A stretch of 64,000 bases of DNA, taken from NCBI GenBank assembly GCA_907164885.2, contig OU015490.1:16713047-16777046 (forward strand), read 5' to 3'. The stretch comes from Dolomedes plantarius (taxonomy: Eukaryota; Arthropoda; Arachnida; Araneae; Dolomedidae). The notes under the pieces were generated by a model that was not told where the DNA came from, did no database searches, and saw only the letters and a list, made by a program, of their open reading frames with translations. Both the position numbers and the translations under genes were made by a program. Positions 1-12,339 of the stretch are shown one piece after another (position 1 is the first letter of the stretch; every line of letters starts with the position of its first letter).

Positions 1-1480
1 CCAAAATCCTGGCTATGAATGGACTCGCTGTGGTTCCATATAGATTATTATTATTGTTACATTTAATAGCGTTTTGCGAAAATAAATCGAAAAAAGAAAT
101 AAAGTGAAAAGACTGTTTCCTTTTCAATGAGAATACTCGGCCGTTTCAGAACAACGCAATCAATAAATCAGAAAACTTAATGAGTGATAGTTGTCTGAAA
201 CTGGGATATATTTATGTTTGAAACTAGTTAGTTCGCAACCTTCTAGTGTTCATTTATTTATATCTTCCTTTTCTTTAATCTAATAAGCCACAGCTGATTC
301 GTGGCAACTATATTAACTATTGATTTTTGTTTTATTGTTAAATGATTAATCGTAAGCTTAATTGTAGTCCCACCACTTTGCATAAATTATTGACTATTTT
401 ATTATTCGTTCTCGAGTGAAGGCCGTTCTACGATGCTATTTTGACGTTGAAAAACGTTCGCTTCCCGAGGTCTACTTTGTCTCGCAAAATGAGACCTCAA
501 GAATATCTCCTTAACCTTTAGCTTACGGGGACCATTTTTCCGATTCCCCCTTTAGAACGATATAGATTGTAAAGAATTCGCCGAATGGTAGCGTAAAAGA
601 CGACGATACAATCATGTATTATATTAAACGAAATGATTTGTTTACAAATGAGAAGAGGTTGATGAATTAGCATGACTACACATAATATGATGCTCTAGAG
701 ATGACGATCGGGAAACTAAGCTGCAACCATCAGTACACATCAGAAGTCGCGATGTATTTGGATTCTAACCGCGAAAGTTCGTTGGCTTCTTACACGGGAA
801 ATTAGGACGCTCAACAATCTACTTTGCCGGAATCGCGTACTCGGCCGATAATCAATTGTCCAGATCCTTCTGAGATCTAAAAAACGAGCTATCTCTAATA
901 GCTGTACGGTTTCTTCTCGAAACAAGACGACAGGGAGTCGGGATGCTCTGCCTCGCACGAGGACTTATAAAGAATCGTAATCTACGGCTTCATTGCCGGA
1001 CTAGCGACCTTCTACATGCAGATCTAGGGGCTAACTGAATTTTTTTATTTCGCAGCGATGCAACTCGCCATCCTGGCGCTGCGAACGCTCGAATTTTAAA
1101 AGGGTTTTTAATTGGCGCCTTTAAAGTGACATCGCTTTTCGGAGGTCCGATTGACGAGACACTTCCCTCGTCATCAGATCAGCTGACCACATAAGACGAC
1201 TAATTTCCCCCGATCATCATCCATCATGGGATGGACCGGAACTAATGACCTTTCAACTTTATGTCTCAATCTCAGACATACTGGTGCCTCGCGTCCAGGT
1301 TTGGATTGTCGGGGGGGGGGGAGGTGCTTTGTTTCGCCGCTCCTGTTGTTCGGCTGTTCGCCCCGGGAACCCTTTGTTGAGCCTTCTGATGGATCGTGAA
1401 TTGAATGAGAGGGTTTTGCTCTAAATGGGGAGAATCAATGGATTCTTCAATCAATTCTTCAATCAATGGATGAATGGAAT
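1..1480. other. Unassigned intergenic/intronic DNA
   Basis: No convincing coding frame, repeat copy or RNA gene was recognised. The stretch is AT-rich with a short G-run near 1311-1321. Reading frames here are short and have no family resemblance that I can name. Confidence 0.5.
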
Positions 1481-1482
1481 GA

Positions 1483-1483
<1 letters not shown>

Positions 1484-1543
<60 letters not shown>
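1484..1543. repeat. (TA)n microsatellite
   Basis: About 30 uninterrupted TA dinucleotides. Apparent Ile-Tyr repeat reading frames across it are artefacts of the dinucleotide repeat. Confidence 0.97.
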
Positions 1544-1544
<1 letters not shown>

Positions 1545-1547
<3 letters not shown>

Positions 1548-2189
1548 TTCTTTGGCCCGTATTCTTGGGATACATGCTATCCGCCCCATAAGAAAAAAGT
1601 TAACGAGTAAAATTAGAAACACCCTTTTAAGCCTTCATCAAATCTACATTCAGTTGAAAGCCTGCATGCCAAATTCCGGCTTCTTGTGCGCCGTAGCTTT
1701 ACAGAATATCAATCTATAACACGTGGGTCATCGTTCATTGGTAGGGACTCCCCACGCTACTCCAATTAATGATCACGGTTCTGTGCCATAAAAAACAAAG
1801 GGTTAGGTCTTGCCGCCGAAACTGCCAGTACTTTTAATTTGAAGCATATTTTTTTTTCCACCAAGAGTGACTGTAAACAAATGACTTTCATCCCCAAACT
1901 CCTCATTTAAAATATTCACAAGGCCACCGAGGGGTTGTCAACACCCAGCGTCCTTTAAAGGAGCTACGAAATATGCGTGACGCGATCCATTTTTCAACGC
2001 CGCGAATAATTACCACGAACTGTTCATCGCATTTCACGCATCCTAATGACTGCTGTAGTTTGCCACTTTAAAAAAACACTTTCGAGCAATACAACTTTAT
2101 TATGCATCGCATAGGCAAGCACGCCTCTTATTCGACGTTTCGAAAATGCGTTATGGCCCCGGCTTATCTCTCGTGCCATTTAGAAGCAG
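1545..2189. other. Unassigned DNA
   Basis: No gene or repeat copy recognised. It ends at the left target-site copy of the SINE that follows. Confidence 0.45.
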
Positions 2190-2199
2190 CCATCGAGGG

Positions 2200-2367
2200 G
2201 TTTGTTTGGAGCGCTGCGGTCAACCGTTTTAGCTCATTAGACCGGGACCTACAGTTTAAAGCCGATTCCGAACGACTACAAACATCCATACCAACAGTGG
2301 TACTCGAACCCACGGGATCTGAACCGAATGCCAGCGCCCTAGCCATTCGGCCATCACCTGGCTACAT
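2200..2367 (-). mobile_element. tRNA-derived SINE (family S1) with 10-bp target duplication
   Basis: On the minus strand the element begins with a tRNA-like head. It has an A-box-like segment (GGCCGAATGGCTAGGGCGC) and a B-box-like segment (GTTCGAGTACC), as in a decayed Leu/Ser-type tRNA. A family-specific body follows and is also found at 37672-37850 and 45102-45280. The direct repeat CCATCGAGGG occurs immediately on both sides (2190-2199 and 2368-2377), which fits LINE-mediated insertion. Confidence 0.85.
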
Positions 2368-2398
2368 CCATCGAGGGAGTCGACAGCAGAAATAAATA

Positions 2399-2813
2399 AA
2401 TTACAATATAAATAAAAAAATTATATACAATGTTTTTAAATTTTCTGTTGAATCATATAAACTTTACAATTCTATGTATTAATAAATACTTTTAAAAATT
2501 TTTTTTGATCAATTATCCCATCCACTTGAAAGGAAATGAAGTCAATTGGAAGTGAACTCGCGTTTAACTTTTCGTTCCCGTCCCTGCCGATAGATGGCTG
2601 CACCAGTCCACAAAACAAAGTGAACTGAAAATGAAGTCAATTCTGCTTAAAGATGGCTAAAAGTATTTAATAAAAATGCATTGTCATCGTGTTCTGAGCT
2701 ATTCTAAAAGTTTCAAATGTCTAGCTAGTCGGAAAGTTAGTTAAAAATCGATTGCAAGATTTGTACTGGACAAACACAGACACAAACAAGAAAGCGAGTT
2801 AATAAGAAAATGG
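2399..2813 (-). mobile_element. Dispersed ~430-bp repeat D, copy 1 (HINE/DINE-like candidate)
   Basis: Reverse-orientation copy of the repeat found 11 times in the window. It carries the internal landmark GATAGATGGCTGCACCAGTC and the outer segment AAGAAAGCGAGTTAATAA. The family hairpin end is degenerate here. Confidence 0.85.
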
Positions 2814-2867
2814 AATAAAGTTGAAACACTTTGATGCACTTTTTAGTCTGTCTTTTTTTTAAAAAAA

Positions 2868-3250
2868 GGTATAATCTATGGAGAAAATGTTCCCAGTGAT
2901 GATCAATTAGGATCGAAAGATTATCACAGAATGCAGTTTTGGAAAACAATGAAATTTTCGACTGTCTGCATCTTATTCATTGCAAAAATGTCGTCAACCT
3001 AAGGAAATCGTGCGTTTAGAACATACTACACAACTTTTTTTTCCCCACCGATTCATTCTAATTTTAAAATATTATTGGCTTTTAAAGAAAGAAAAAGATA
3101 CCCGAGTCAAAACTTTCTCTCTCTACGACGGCGTAAAATTTTGAAAAAAATCCTTCAATCCAAGTCGTCATTCCTTGGAAATACACATGTTCTGCATACG
3201 TAAACATTGAGCGGGGCGAATCTAATAGGGTTACCACCCTGAAACCTTAC
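2868..3250. mobile_element. TIR element F, copy 1 (5' end decayed)
   Basis: It shares with 6324-6812 and 62089-63199 the subterminal CTATGGAGAAAATGTT, the diverged core with ATGTCGTC followed by AAGGAAT-like sequence, and the right terminal stretch ending near GGCGAATCTAATAGGG. No transposase frame is present, so it is probably non-autonomous. Confidence 0.6.
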
Positions 3251-3420
3251 ACGGTATAAATGACACGATGCTTCAGGTCAAGAAAGCTACCTGCTTCAGG
3301 GTGTCATCATGTTTTTACGTAGCGAATCTACCTGTTTTGGGCATACCGCTTTTGTATCTTAAACATGCTTTCTAACCCTCTTTGTTATACTTCTATTTTT
3401 GTAAAATACCTATCTAATTA

Positions 3421-4086
<666 letters not shown>

Positions 4087-4087
<1 letters not shown>

Positions 4088-4519
4088 TTGCAACATCTTT
4101 ACGCTGGTACCTCTGAGATTATCGCAAGTTTATTGACAGATGGCATTCGATTATCACGGGCCTACAGGCAGTCTTCAGCCTCCGGTGATGGCAGCTCGGC
4201 GGAAACATAGCGGCTCGTTTCCTTGAGAGTCGTTCGCAGAAAATGACAGGGCAATTAACGATTATTATTAAATCCGATTTAATATAATAACGGTATACCC
4301 CGTAAAAAGCTAGAGAAAAACAACCACCCAGAATAGAGGGGAAAAAAAGGACCTCAATGACGGTTTTTTTTTAATACTTTTTTAATTTTCCCCCAGCAAA
4401 ACGAACATCAATTGTGGTTAAATTTAGTGGGTTAATGGTGGCATTCGCCGCTTGAGACTTCCTCGTTCCTACGTACGGATCGCTCTTTTTCGCGAAAAAT
4501 GCGAGTATCTTTCCTGTCC
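4087..4519. other. Unassigned DNA
   Basis: No repeat copy or coding frame recognised. Confidence 0.4.
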
Positions 4520-4834
4520 CTAATTGTTTTTAGCGTAGGTAGCGAGCAAAGAAAACACAAAACGCGGGACCATTTGGTTCAAAAATGCCGTCAGCTCATC
4601 AAAACTGGCATGATACGAAGCGTCACTTAACTCTTTAATTATTTTAAGCTGTCCGACCTCGCTCAAAGGGTGATTTCCTCCCAAAAATCCAAAGAGGTTC
4701 GTTTCGAGACCGAGCTGATGGAACAAATGACTTCTTATACTAGCCTTAAATTTTGAGGTTCTTGTGAACAGTATTGTCACTTCCTCCTCGTGAAAGTCGA
4801 CAAAAGTGCGATTAACTGTGCTTCCGATAAACAT
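4520..4834 (-). CDS. Candidate unassigned exon or ORF (104 codons)
   Basis: The frame has an ATG at its 5' end and a TAA stop at its 3' end. Its composition is protein-like: mixed hydrophobic and charged residues, including FLGGNHPLSEVGQ and a C-terminal stretch LTAFLNQMVPRFVFSLLA. The same frame stays open for about 20 codons upstream of the ATG, until a TAA; a possible splice acceptor (CAAACAG) lies in that stretch. I do not recognise a family. No neighbouring exon, promoter or polyadenylation context supports it. It could equally be a chance frame, since other 100-codon frames occur in obvious non-coding DNA here. Protein similarity in related genomes would decide. Confidence 0.2.
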   Translation of the reverse strand: MFIGSTVNRTFVDFHEEEVTILFTRTSKFKASIRSHLFHQLGLETNLFGFLGGNHPLSEVGQLKIIKELSDASYHASFDELTAFLNQMVPRFVFSLLATYAKNN

Positions 4835-4839
4835 GCCGA

Positions 4840-5110
4840 TTCGATGAAAACTCTGTTTGATAGGTACATTTAAATAAAGGTCACAGAATAAGGAAAATTA
4901 TCACCAACGGGAAACTTGTGACAACAGAAGCAGGAACGAATGATGATGAACTCGCAAATGAATTGAATGGGAAGCATTTGTGCATAAATCATGGGTAAAA
5001 TTACACCTGGGCCCTATGTATAAGTTATTTATGCAAATGCGGGAATTAATAACTCAGTTTATTCAACAGGAAAATTTTAGTTTATGATAATATAAAGAAT
5101 CTGAACACAA
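4840..5110. other. Unassigned DNA
   Basis: AT-rich, with nothing recognised. Confidence 0.4.
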
Positions 5111-5116
5111 TATTTG

Positions 5117-5160
5117 TTATGTGCGTATATATATATACATATACACACATATACACACAT

Positions 5161-5254
<94 letters not shown>

Positions 5255-5371
5255 TTATATGCATATATTTATACATATACTATACATACATATATATATA
5301 TATTTATATACATATATATATACATATATATATATATATATGTACATATATATTTATACATAGATATATGC

Positions 5372-5462
<91 letters not shown>
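5117..5462. repeat. Compound (TA)n/(CA)n microsatellite
   Basis: Alternating long TA tracts with CACA/CATA interruptions. A near-symmetrical arrangement of two (CA)n blocks (about 5145-5172 and 5388-5404) flanks the TA cores. Confidence 0.97.
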
Positions 5463-5465
<3 letters not shown>

Positions 5466-5860
5466 TTAATTATATCCATTAATGTCCGTATATATATGTA
5501 TAAGTACGTGAGCTAAAACAGAAAACTAGTTCATGAAGGAAAGCCAATAAATTTAGAGTACAAAGCCGATTCTTAAGAAACTGTATGTTCCTATAGATTT
5601 CCTTCAATAAGAATATATATTTAATTTCCAAGACAGGCGATAAAATATTTTTCTCTCTCACGCACACAGACAAAGATAGGTAAGAATAAATAGAAGCTAA
5701 TGCCCTTGAAACAATCATTACCTGATAAACAAGTTAGATACTAGAATAAATAAATTTTTACTTACATAGATATATTTTAATTGCGGGTCTAAACAATACA
5801 ATTATAAAGTTATCTGAGGGGGAAAGGTACAATGTATACTTAATGTCAAAATGAAGATAG

Positions 5861-5907
<47 letters not shown>

Positions 5908-6320
5908 CTATTTTAATGTTATAAATATAAATCAATTATAATATTAAGCTATTATAATATTCTATAACTCTTCTGTTGGTACAGTTTATTAAGAATTTCT
6001 AATCTTGAGTAACACCGACATCACAGTACTCTAAAACAAGCACTTCTGACTTGGCCAAACTTCAGATAAACATCGGATAGTGCCGCTGTAGTTCTATAAC
6101 GTTTAGGTGATGGTAGGAAAAATCAGATTGGGGAAAGAAAAGAATCATTCTGTTTTTTTAAAAAAATAAGGAATAAATAAGGTACTGGAGTCATGACTCA
6201 TCATCGTTGCATAACAAGATCGAAATCCATGCAAATTGACTGTTTTCACCTATTACTGGGATGTTGTCGCACTTGGCACACTGCCAAGCTGTTTTCCTTT
6301 AAGTCAGTTAACTATTCACA
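5463..6320. other. Unassigned DNA with a short (TA)n tract
   Basis: Contains a TA tract at about 5863-5905. Otherwise no recognised repeat or coding frame. Confidence 0.45.
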
Positions 6321-6323
6321 CAC

Positions 6324-6441
6324 TTAAGGCCGCTGTGTACTAACCCTATTGGATTCGCTCACCTCAATGTTAACCTATGGAGAAAATGGGGTCCAACGAT
6401 AACCGACTGGGACTGAAAGTTTTAGTTTAATTTTATTTTTT

Positions 6442-6494
<53 letters not shown>

Positions 6495-6812
6495 CGTACT
6501 CCGTCATAGAGACAGAAATTTGACACCTAGGGACTTTTTGTTTTTAAAAAGTGCAAATAATATATCAGAATTTAAATGATTCCGGGAGAAAATCTGGTGT
6601 AGTGTGTTTCAAACACTCTTCTATCCATTTGGAGGAAGACATTTCTATAAAATGAATCCTGTCGCTAGGAACAGAAAAGTTCGGGCTATCTGAAAACACC
6701 CAATTTTATAGGATTATCAGCATTTATGGAGCTGTCAATAGTAAACACATTTTTCTCCATAGGTTAACACGGAGGCGAGCGAATCCAATAGAGGTAGTAC
6801 ACAGCAAAAGTA
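6324..6812. mobile_element. TIR element F, copy 2 (non-autonomous)
   Basis: Imperfect terminal inverted repeats of about 55-60 bp. The left arm has GCTGTGTACTA, TATTGGATTCGCTC and GTTAACCTATGGAGAAAA; the right arm (about 6749-6804) is the complement of these. The left end starts at a TTAA. The core carries a (TA)n tract (6446-6492) and no coding frame. Copies or fragments also occur at 2868-3250, about 18145-18195 and 61323-63199. Confidence 0.75.
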
Positions 6813-7039
6813 AATTTAAAGTAAAGCGTCAAAAAGATTCTCAGCAACTCGAAAGGGAATCATTTGTTTTTCGAGGCACGATGATTGAACAAGTGCAGTT
6901 ACAACTTGAATTTCTACAAGAGCAAAGACAGCTCTAAGAAAAATAAATATGTGAACATAAAGTGACATATAGAATTAAAAATTATTATAAAATGAAATAA
7001 AAATGTACGTCTTGATCATAAGATCACCAATCATAAGAT

Positions 7040-7228
7040 AGGAGGTTAACCAATCATAAGATACATTCACTTATTGGTATAATTATTCATTGAGAACTTT
7101 CCAAATATACATACGCATACATACACACACATATAGATAGATAGATAGATATAAGATATAAAATAAATTGATAAATAGATAAATAGAGAGAGAGAGAGAG
7201 AGAGACAAAGATAGATAGAGAGAGATAG

Positions 7229-7280
<52 letters not shown>

Positions 7281-7333
7281 AGAGAGAGAGAGAGAGGGAG
7301 AGGTAGAGGTAGATAAATAGAGAATGAGTGAGT
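7040..7333 (+). repeat. Repeat pair K, copy 1, with GATA/GA microsatellite core
   Basis: The segment from GGTTAACCAATCATAAGATA through AACTTTCCAAATATACATAC into GATA/GATAAATA/GA repeats is the reverse complement of 22204-22428. The GA/GATA part is far more expanded here and includes a G-run at about 7272-7281. Confidence 0.85.
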
Positions 7334-7414
7334 GAGTGAAACTTCTCTACAACGCCACCCCTATTCGGCAGCCGATTTTTCGAAACCATGACTGGCCGTC
7401 TTAGAAAAATTTCA

Positions 7415-7418
<4 letters not shown>
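7334..7418. mobile_element. Short TIR element, pogo/Tigger-like ends
   Basis: The left end GAGTGAAACTTCTCTAC and the right end (reverse complement CGTGAAATTTTTCTAAGACG) form an imperfect inverted repeat around about 85 bp. The left end matches that of the larger element at 49471-49779. It lies exactly between a GA/GATA tract and a TA tract. Confidence 0.5.
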
Positions 7419-7481
<63 letters not shown>

Positions 7482-7578
7482 CACTTACATATATACATAT
7501 ATATATATACATATATACATATATATATATATACATACATATATACACATATATGTACATACATATATACACATATAT

Positions 7579-7615
<37 letters not shown>

Positions 7616-7618
7616 CAT

Positions 7619-7685
<67 letters not shown>

Positions 7686-7694
7686 TATATATAT
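7419..7694. repeat. Compound (TA)n/(CA)n microsatellite
   Basis: Long TA tracts interrupted by CATA, CACA and two (CA)n blocks. Confidence 0.97.
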
Positions 7695-8116
7695 AAATTA
7701 GTCGAAAAGATACAACTTAAAGGTGGTTCAAACGTGCCATGTTGCAAACATAAAACCAGCTGCAGACGATTATTAACGCAAATACTTTCATAGATAAGCT
7801 AAAACGCAGAACTTCTCAAAAATGTGAGACTGAAATCTCACACGAGGAAAGAAATGAAAAGAAAGGAAATGAAGGTTTTAATGATAACATCTCATTGTCA
7901 GCTGCGACGACATTATCAGGAATCGCCATCACTATCATAAATAATGCTTCTTTCAATGATATAGCGCCAGCTCTGTTGAAAAACAGATGCTATCATTCAA
8001 ATTTATTTCATTTATTCCGCTTAGCTTGGTGCTTCCACCGCGAGATAAAGTTTGGTGACAGTGTTTATACATGCGTAAAGACATGTATGTATATGTATAT
8101 TATTTATTTATTAACA

Positions 8117-8188
<72 letters not shown>

Positions 8189-8374
8189 GATAATGGATGA
8201 TAATGTATATACTATGCATACACACTGAGATAAGAAGCAAAAACTAAATGACAAATCACGTATTATGAAGATGTTGGCAGGGAAATTTAATAAAATATCT
8301 CCCTTCATAAGAAAGAGTAATACAACCCTTTCTAGTGAAAGATAAAAAAAAATTGAAGGGTGTATATGAAAATA
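7695..8374. other. Unassigned DNA with (TA)n tract
   Basis: TA tract at about 8124-8183. No gene or further repeat copy recognised in the rest. Confidence 0.45.
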
Positions 8375-9039
8375 CTAGCTGAAATCACGTGCTTCGCTAC
8401 GGAGTACATTCAAATTAAATGCAACGGTCAATGTATGCAATTAATGCCACAAAAAATAAATATGTATATTTATAATAAATGCGACGATCAATGTATACAA
8501 CTGATGTAAAAAAAAAAATATATAATTATAAAAAATCGTAAGGGAAATTTTTTTTTGGGGATAATATCCAATCGTCTTCTGCATTAGAAAGAAAAAAATA
8601 TTTTTTTTGTCTATTTAGTTGTTATGCACGTGACGATAAATTTATTTAAAGTACCAGAAAAAGAAATCGCGTGATCGGGATTTAATAAATTAAATTCTAA
8701 AAATGAATCTTTAAAAATTCACCCAAAATCAGAAAATCGAGGTAAAGATTCGAAAAAGATTTCATTTTAAAGAAATTTTTATGATCCTTCTCGTGAAATA
8801 AATTTCATAACCCTCAAATTATTATTTGAAATGTAAACTTAAAAAAAAGTTACAAAAACAGCTTAAAAATTTCATTTAAAAAAATCTAAGAATTTTTCAA
8901 AAATCTTTGTTAGTCCACCCCTACACCATAAAAAGAATCGCCCTGCAAAATGTCAGCCCTTTAGGTCCAGCGGTTTGGTCTGTGCTTTGTATGTCAGTGA
9001 GTCAGTCAGTCAGTTACGGAACTGTTTTATATATATAGA
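8375..9039 (-). mobile_element. Non-autonomous Helitron, family A, full-length copy A1
   Basis: On the minus strand it begins TCTATATATATAAAACAG and ends TTTCAGCTAG. An A precedes the 5' TC and a T follows the 3' CTAG, the canonical Helitron A|T insertion. It shares the GACTGACTGAC-type subterminal tract and the ACAGACCAAACCGCTGGAC motif with copies at 26200, 29129, 46403, 47049, 50670 and 51217. No coding frame is present. Confidence 0.85.
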
Positions 9040-10313
9040 TAGAGGAATGAAAACCAAGAGTAAGATTAGATCAACCTATACATATTTTTGCCGACACGGG
9101 GTGGTCAGAGCAATAAACCTTCACAACGTTTTCAAGTATTGTTGAACGTATTACTTGTTAATGACTAAATATCTATTGACTTTTATTTAGAAATGTAACA
9201 AAAAAAATTAATGATTGAAAAAAAAATCGTTTTGTCAATGAAATCGCGACCAGAAATGGGCTAAATCTTACGTAAGCAAAAAGAGGGGGGGGCGGAGGTC
9301 GACATCCGCTTATTTTAGCTCAAAAGGGGAAGAAGAGGGTCTAAAAGGGCTAAAATTGCGTTGACGTTATACTTGAACGGCCTCTTACATGTAAAGTAAT
9401 TTTTCACGTAATATTAGTCGAGAAAAAGATAGAAGTGAAGGCTGGAGCAAACTTGCAACAATGATGCCGGTAGAAGAGGATTATAACTCTTTATCGGCAG
9501 TTCCCATTCGGAGATACCTTTGCAACCGTGCCGCCTCTTCGCGCGATTCCAAGAAACTGCCATTCTTGGAGATGGTTATTTGGCACTCCTATTTTGAAGG
9601 ATTGCCCATTGTCAAGGTATGTTTATCTCGGACATCCCATCTTCCAAATACGATCCTTTGTTGAGCAATGGTGGGGAAACTCTTACTATAGACATCTTAT
9701 CAATAAAACGTTGCTCACTAAAACATTTTTTGGCCTTGCTTCACATACTAATTTTCAGTTTCAACAAAACAGACGCACACACGCGAATACATACATACAT
9801 TATATAAATATATATAATTAGTAATACTAAACTAAAAGATAAATTAAATAACTAATAAAAAAGAAATATAAAAAATAATAAATAAGTAGTGCAATAATAA
9901 TAATAAATAATAATAATAACTCTTAGTCATAATAAATGAATAAGTTAACTTAGGTAATATAGTCCTATAACGCAGTATCCTTAGTAAGTCTGCTTCTGTG
10001 TTTCCATAAGCTCCATGGTTGCAAGATTTGTGACGTCAATCTTTTTGCGGTTTCTTTAACTTAACTTCCACTTTGTCTGGCGCCGGACTTGGTGTTCTTT
10101 CTTTAAACAACTGTTATTTCACTTCATCTGTGTCTTATGGATTGTACGGTGTCTAAGTATGTTTATTGCTCAGATCATACTTATCAGAAACAATCCATTG
10201 GTTTTTAGACAGTATCGGCACCGCTGATGAAGAGATGCTGTCAAAAACCTATTTTTTACTTATCTTTTCATGTTTTTAGTTCATGGCTGCAGTGGTTTTA
10301 GGCTATACTGGTT

Positions 10314-10317
<4 letters not shown>
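9040..10317. other. Unassigned DNA
   Basis: Contains an ATA/AATAA-rich low-complexity tract around 9780-9920. I recognise no family in the short frames near 9461-9660. Confidence 0.45.

Positions 10318-10353
<36 letters not shown>
10318..10353. repeat. (TA)n microsatellite
   Basis: About 18 TA units. Confidence 0.95.
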
Positions 10354-10355
<2 letters not shown>

Positions 10356-10359
10356 CACT

Positions 10360-10500
10360 GTATTATTTTTTTTTATATTATCATATACAATCTAAAAACT
10401 TCATGTTGAATAATTCGAGCATAATAATGAATCCCTTTATCCGCATTAATAGGTTACATTGAAACGGCAATAGAAGCGAAGACACGGGAAACCCTTAAAT
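10360..10500 (+). repeat. Diverged repeat pair L, copy 1
   Basis: Matches 11420-11575 in direct orientation through landmarks TTATCATATA, TGTTGAATAATT and a degenerate ACGGGAAAC/ACGAGAAAC end. Both copies directly follow a (TA)n array. Confidence 0.6.
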
Positions 10501-10589
10501 GTTATTCCTTCTGCACAGCGTGAACTGCTGACCGTAAGCATTTATTTAGCCATGTTAGTTGCAGCGATAAAATGAACGGTCTCCACTTA

Positions 10590-10810
10590 ACTACTCGAAC
10601 GCATTTAAAGGTGGTCGCAGAGAAAGCAACCCCTCACTACGGGCACGTCGTGGCCAGCGTAGCGGAAATGAGGAACGACGGCTAAACGAGGGAACCGGGG
10701 TTTTATCATCTCCCGCGATCATCGGCTGCGATAAATCCCCGCGGAAAAGTTGGTGCGCCCTCTCCCGACCTTGCGGTTGGGGAACGATGCGCTTCGGACT
10801 CATTTACATT
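10590..10810. other. GC-rich island, unassigned
   Basis: CpG-containing patch against an AT-rich background. A 70-codon minus-strand frame exists but has no recognisable domain. It could be a host regulatory element or exon remnant. Confidence 0.25.
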
Positions 10811-10986
10811 TGGCGGGGTGAAAAAAAACATAACGTCGAAAGGGAATAAATACCCCTAAAAAGTTTTTCCTCAGACATAAATTTACCCAACACTCACCGT
10901 TGAATAATAAGTAGGGTGGGTACTTCTCTTAGCTCCTTGCGGGACTTATCTTACGGGACTGACGTAACTCTGTCACACTTTCGTGC

Positions 10987-10987
<1 letters not shown>

Positions 10988-11057
<70 letters not shown>

Positions 11058-11275
11058 CACGTGCATATTTATGTATATTATACATTCAATATGTACATAT
11101 ATGTATATATATGTGTATGTGTATACATGTACATATATACATGTGCATGTATATATATGTACATATATAATTTTATATTATATATATATATATATATATA
11201 TGCATGGGTATACATGTACATACATAAATTTATATATACACACACGCAAACACATACATATATGTGTGTGTATAC

Positions 11276-11310
<35 letters not shown>

Positions 11311-11317
11311 CATATAT

Positions 11318-11413
<96 letters not shown>
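10988..11413. repeat. Compound (TA)n/(TG)n/(CA)n microsatellite
   Basis: A TA tract passes into (TG)n near 11021-11054. A degenerate TACATA region follows, then (CA)n and two further TA tracts. Confidence 0.97.
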
Positions 11414-11414
<1 letters not shown>

Positions 11415-11419
11415 CTAAG

Positions 11420-11575
11420 TATTAAGGTTATTTCAAATTATCATATAGTACTATCTAAAAATTTCCTGTTGAATAATTTGAGCTTAGTTAGGAATCCCCC
11501 TAACTCGCATTTATTCGTTATATTTAAATGGTGATAGGGGCGGTATAACATATCACGGGACGAGAAACACTTCAA
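11420..11575 (+). repeat. Diverged repeat pair L, copy 2
   Basis: Direct-orientation partner of 10360-10500. Confidence 0.6.
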
Positions 11576-12160
11576 GATTCATTTTGCGTTCGCTTTTATT
11601 GGCCTGTTTTGATGTACTTCTTACGTGGTTTTGAGGTATCCGTGTGTTAATAAATGTGCTTTGGGTAAATATTAATAAATCTTTCTCGTTTGCTCAGCCT
11701 TTCGACATTATTTATCAACATTTCAACTTCTTTTAAATTATTCTATAAATAATATTTTTTTACCCGACTGTCAATATTTAAGAACATTTAGGACTTTTGC
11801 AGATAAACAGACAGAAATGGGACGGAAGAAGATTTTATTTAAAACAGTCGGAAGTCGTTAGGAAAACTGACTTGACCGCACGAGAGATTTTCCAATAAGT
11901 AGAAGAACAGCTTGCACCGAAACGAGGACGGTCTGACCTATGAACGAGGAGTGATCAGGCGTGTGACATTTTTAAAACTGTTTTCTAGAGAATCGAAATA
12001 TTATTTTTTTTAAATTCTCACGAGGGAATATATTAACCAAATAAGGTGTTACTTAATTTACCACGAGACTTAATACACTTTCTTTTACACCGAGCATACG
12101 ATTAACCATTAAGATATCTCTATGTTCGCCCCTGGGGGTGCTCTGTTAAAATTGGGGCGG
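11576..12160. other. Unassigned DNA
   Basis: No repeat copy or gene recognised. Confidence 0.45.
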
Positions 12161-12169
12161 CCTTATAGG

Positions 12170-12331
12170 CAGTGGCATACGCAGGGAGGGGGTCATGGGG
12201 GTTGAACCCCCCCCCCATTGGTTCTGATTACATATATTATTTAATTAGGTTTCAGCTTTGCACTGATTGCTCAAACCTACTCTTTCATAATAACCCCCCA
12301 CCCCCCTTGAAAATTTCTGCGTACGCTGCTT
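12170..12331. mobile_element. hAT-type MITE with perfect 8-bp target duplication
   Basis: Ends GCAGTGGCATACGCAG and CTGCGTACGCTGCT are imperfect inverted repeats of the CAGTGGCG type. The octamer CTTATAGG occurs directly on both sides (12162-12169 and 12332-12339). The element carries G-run and C-run blocks as inverted subterminal sequence and has no coding frame. Confidence 0.85.
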
Positions 12332-12339
12332 CTTATAGG

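Noticed and set aside
7087..7320. Tandem arrays that might be read as CRISPR-like repeats
   Set aside because: Period is 2-4 bp with no unique spacers, and the genome is eukaryotic.
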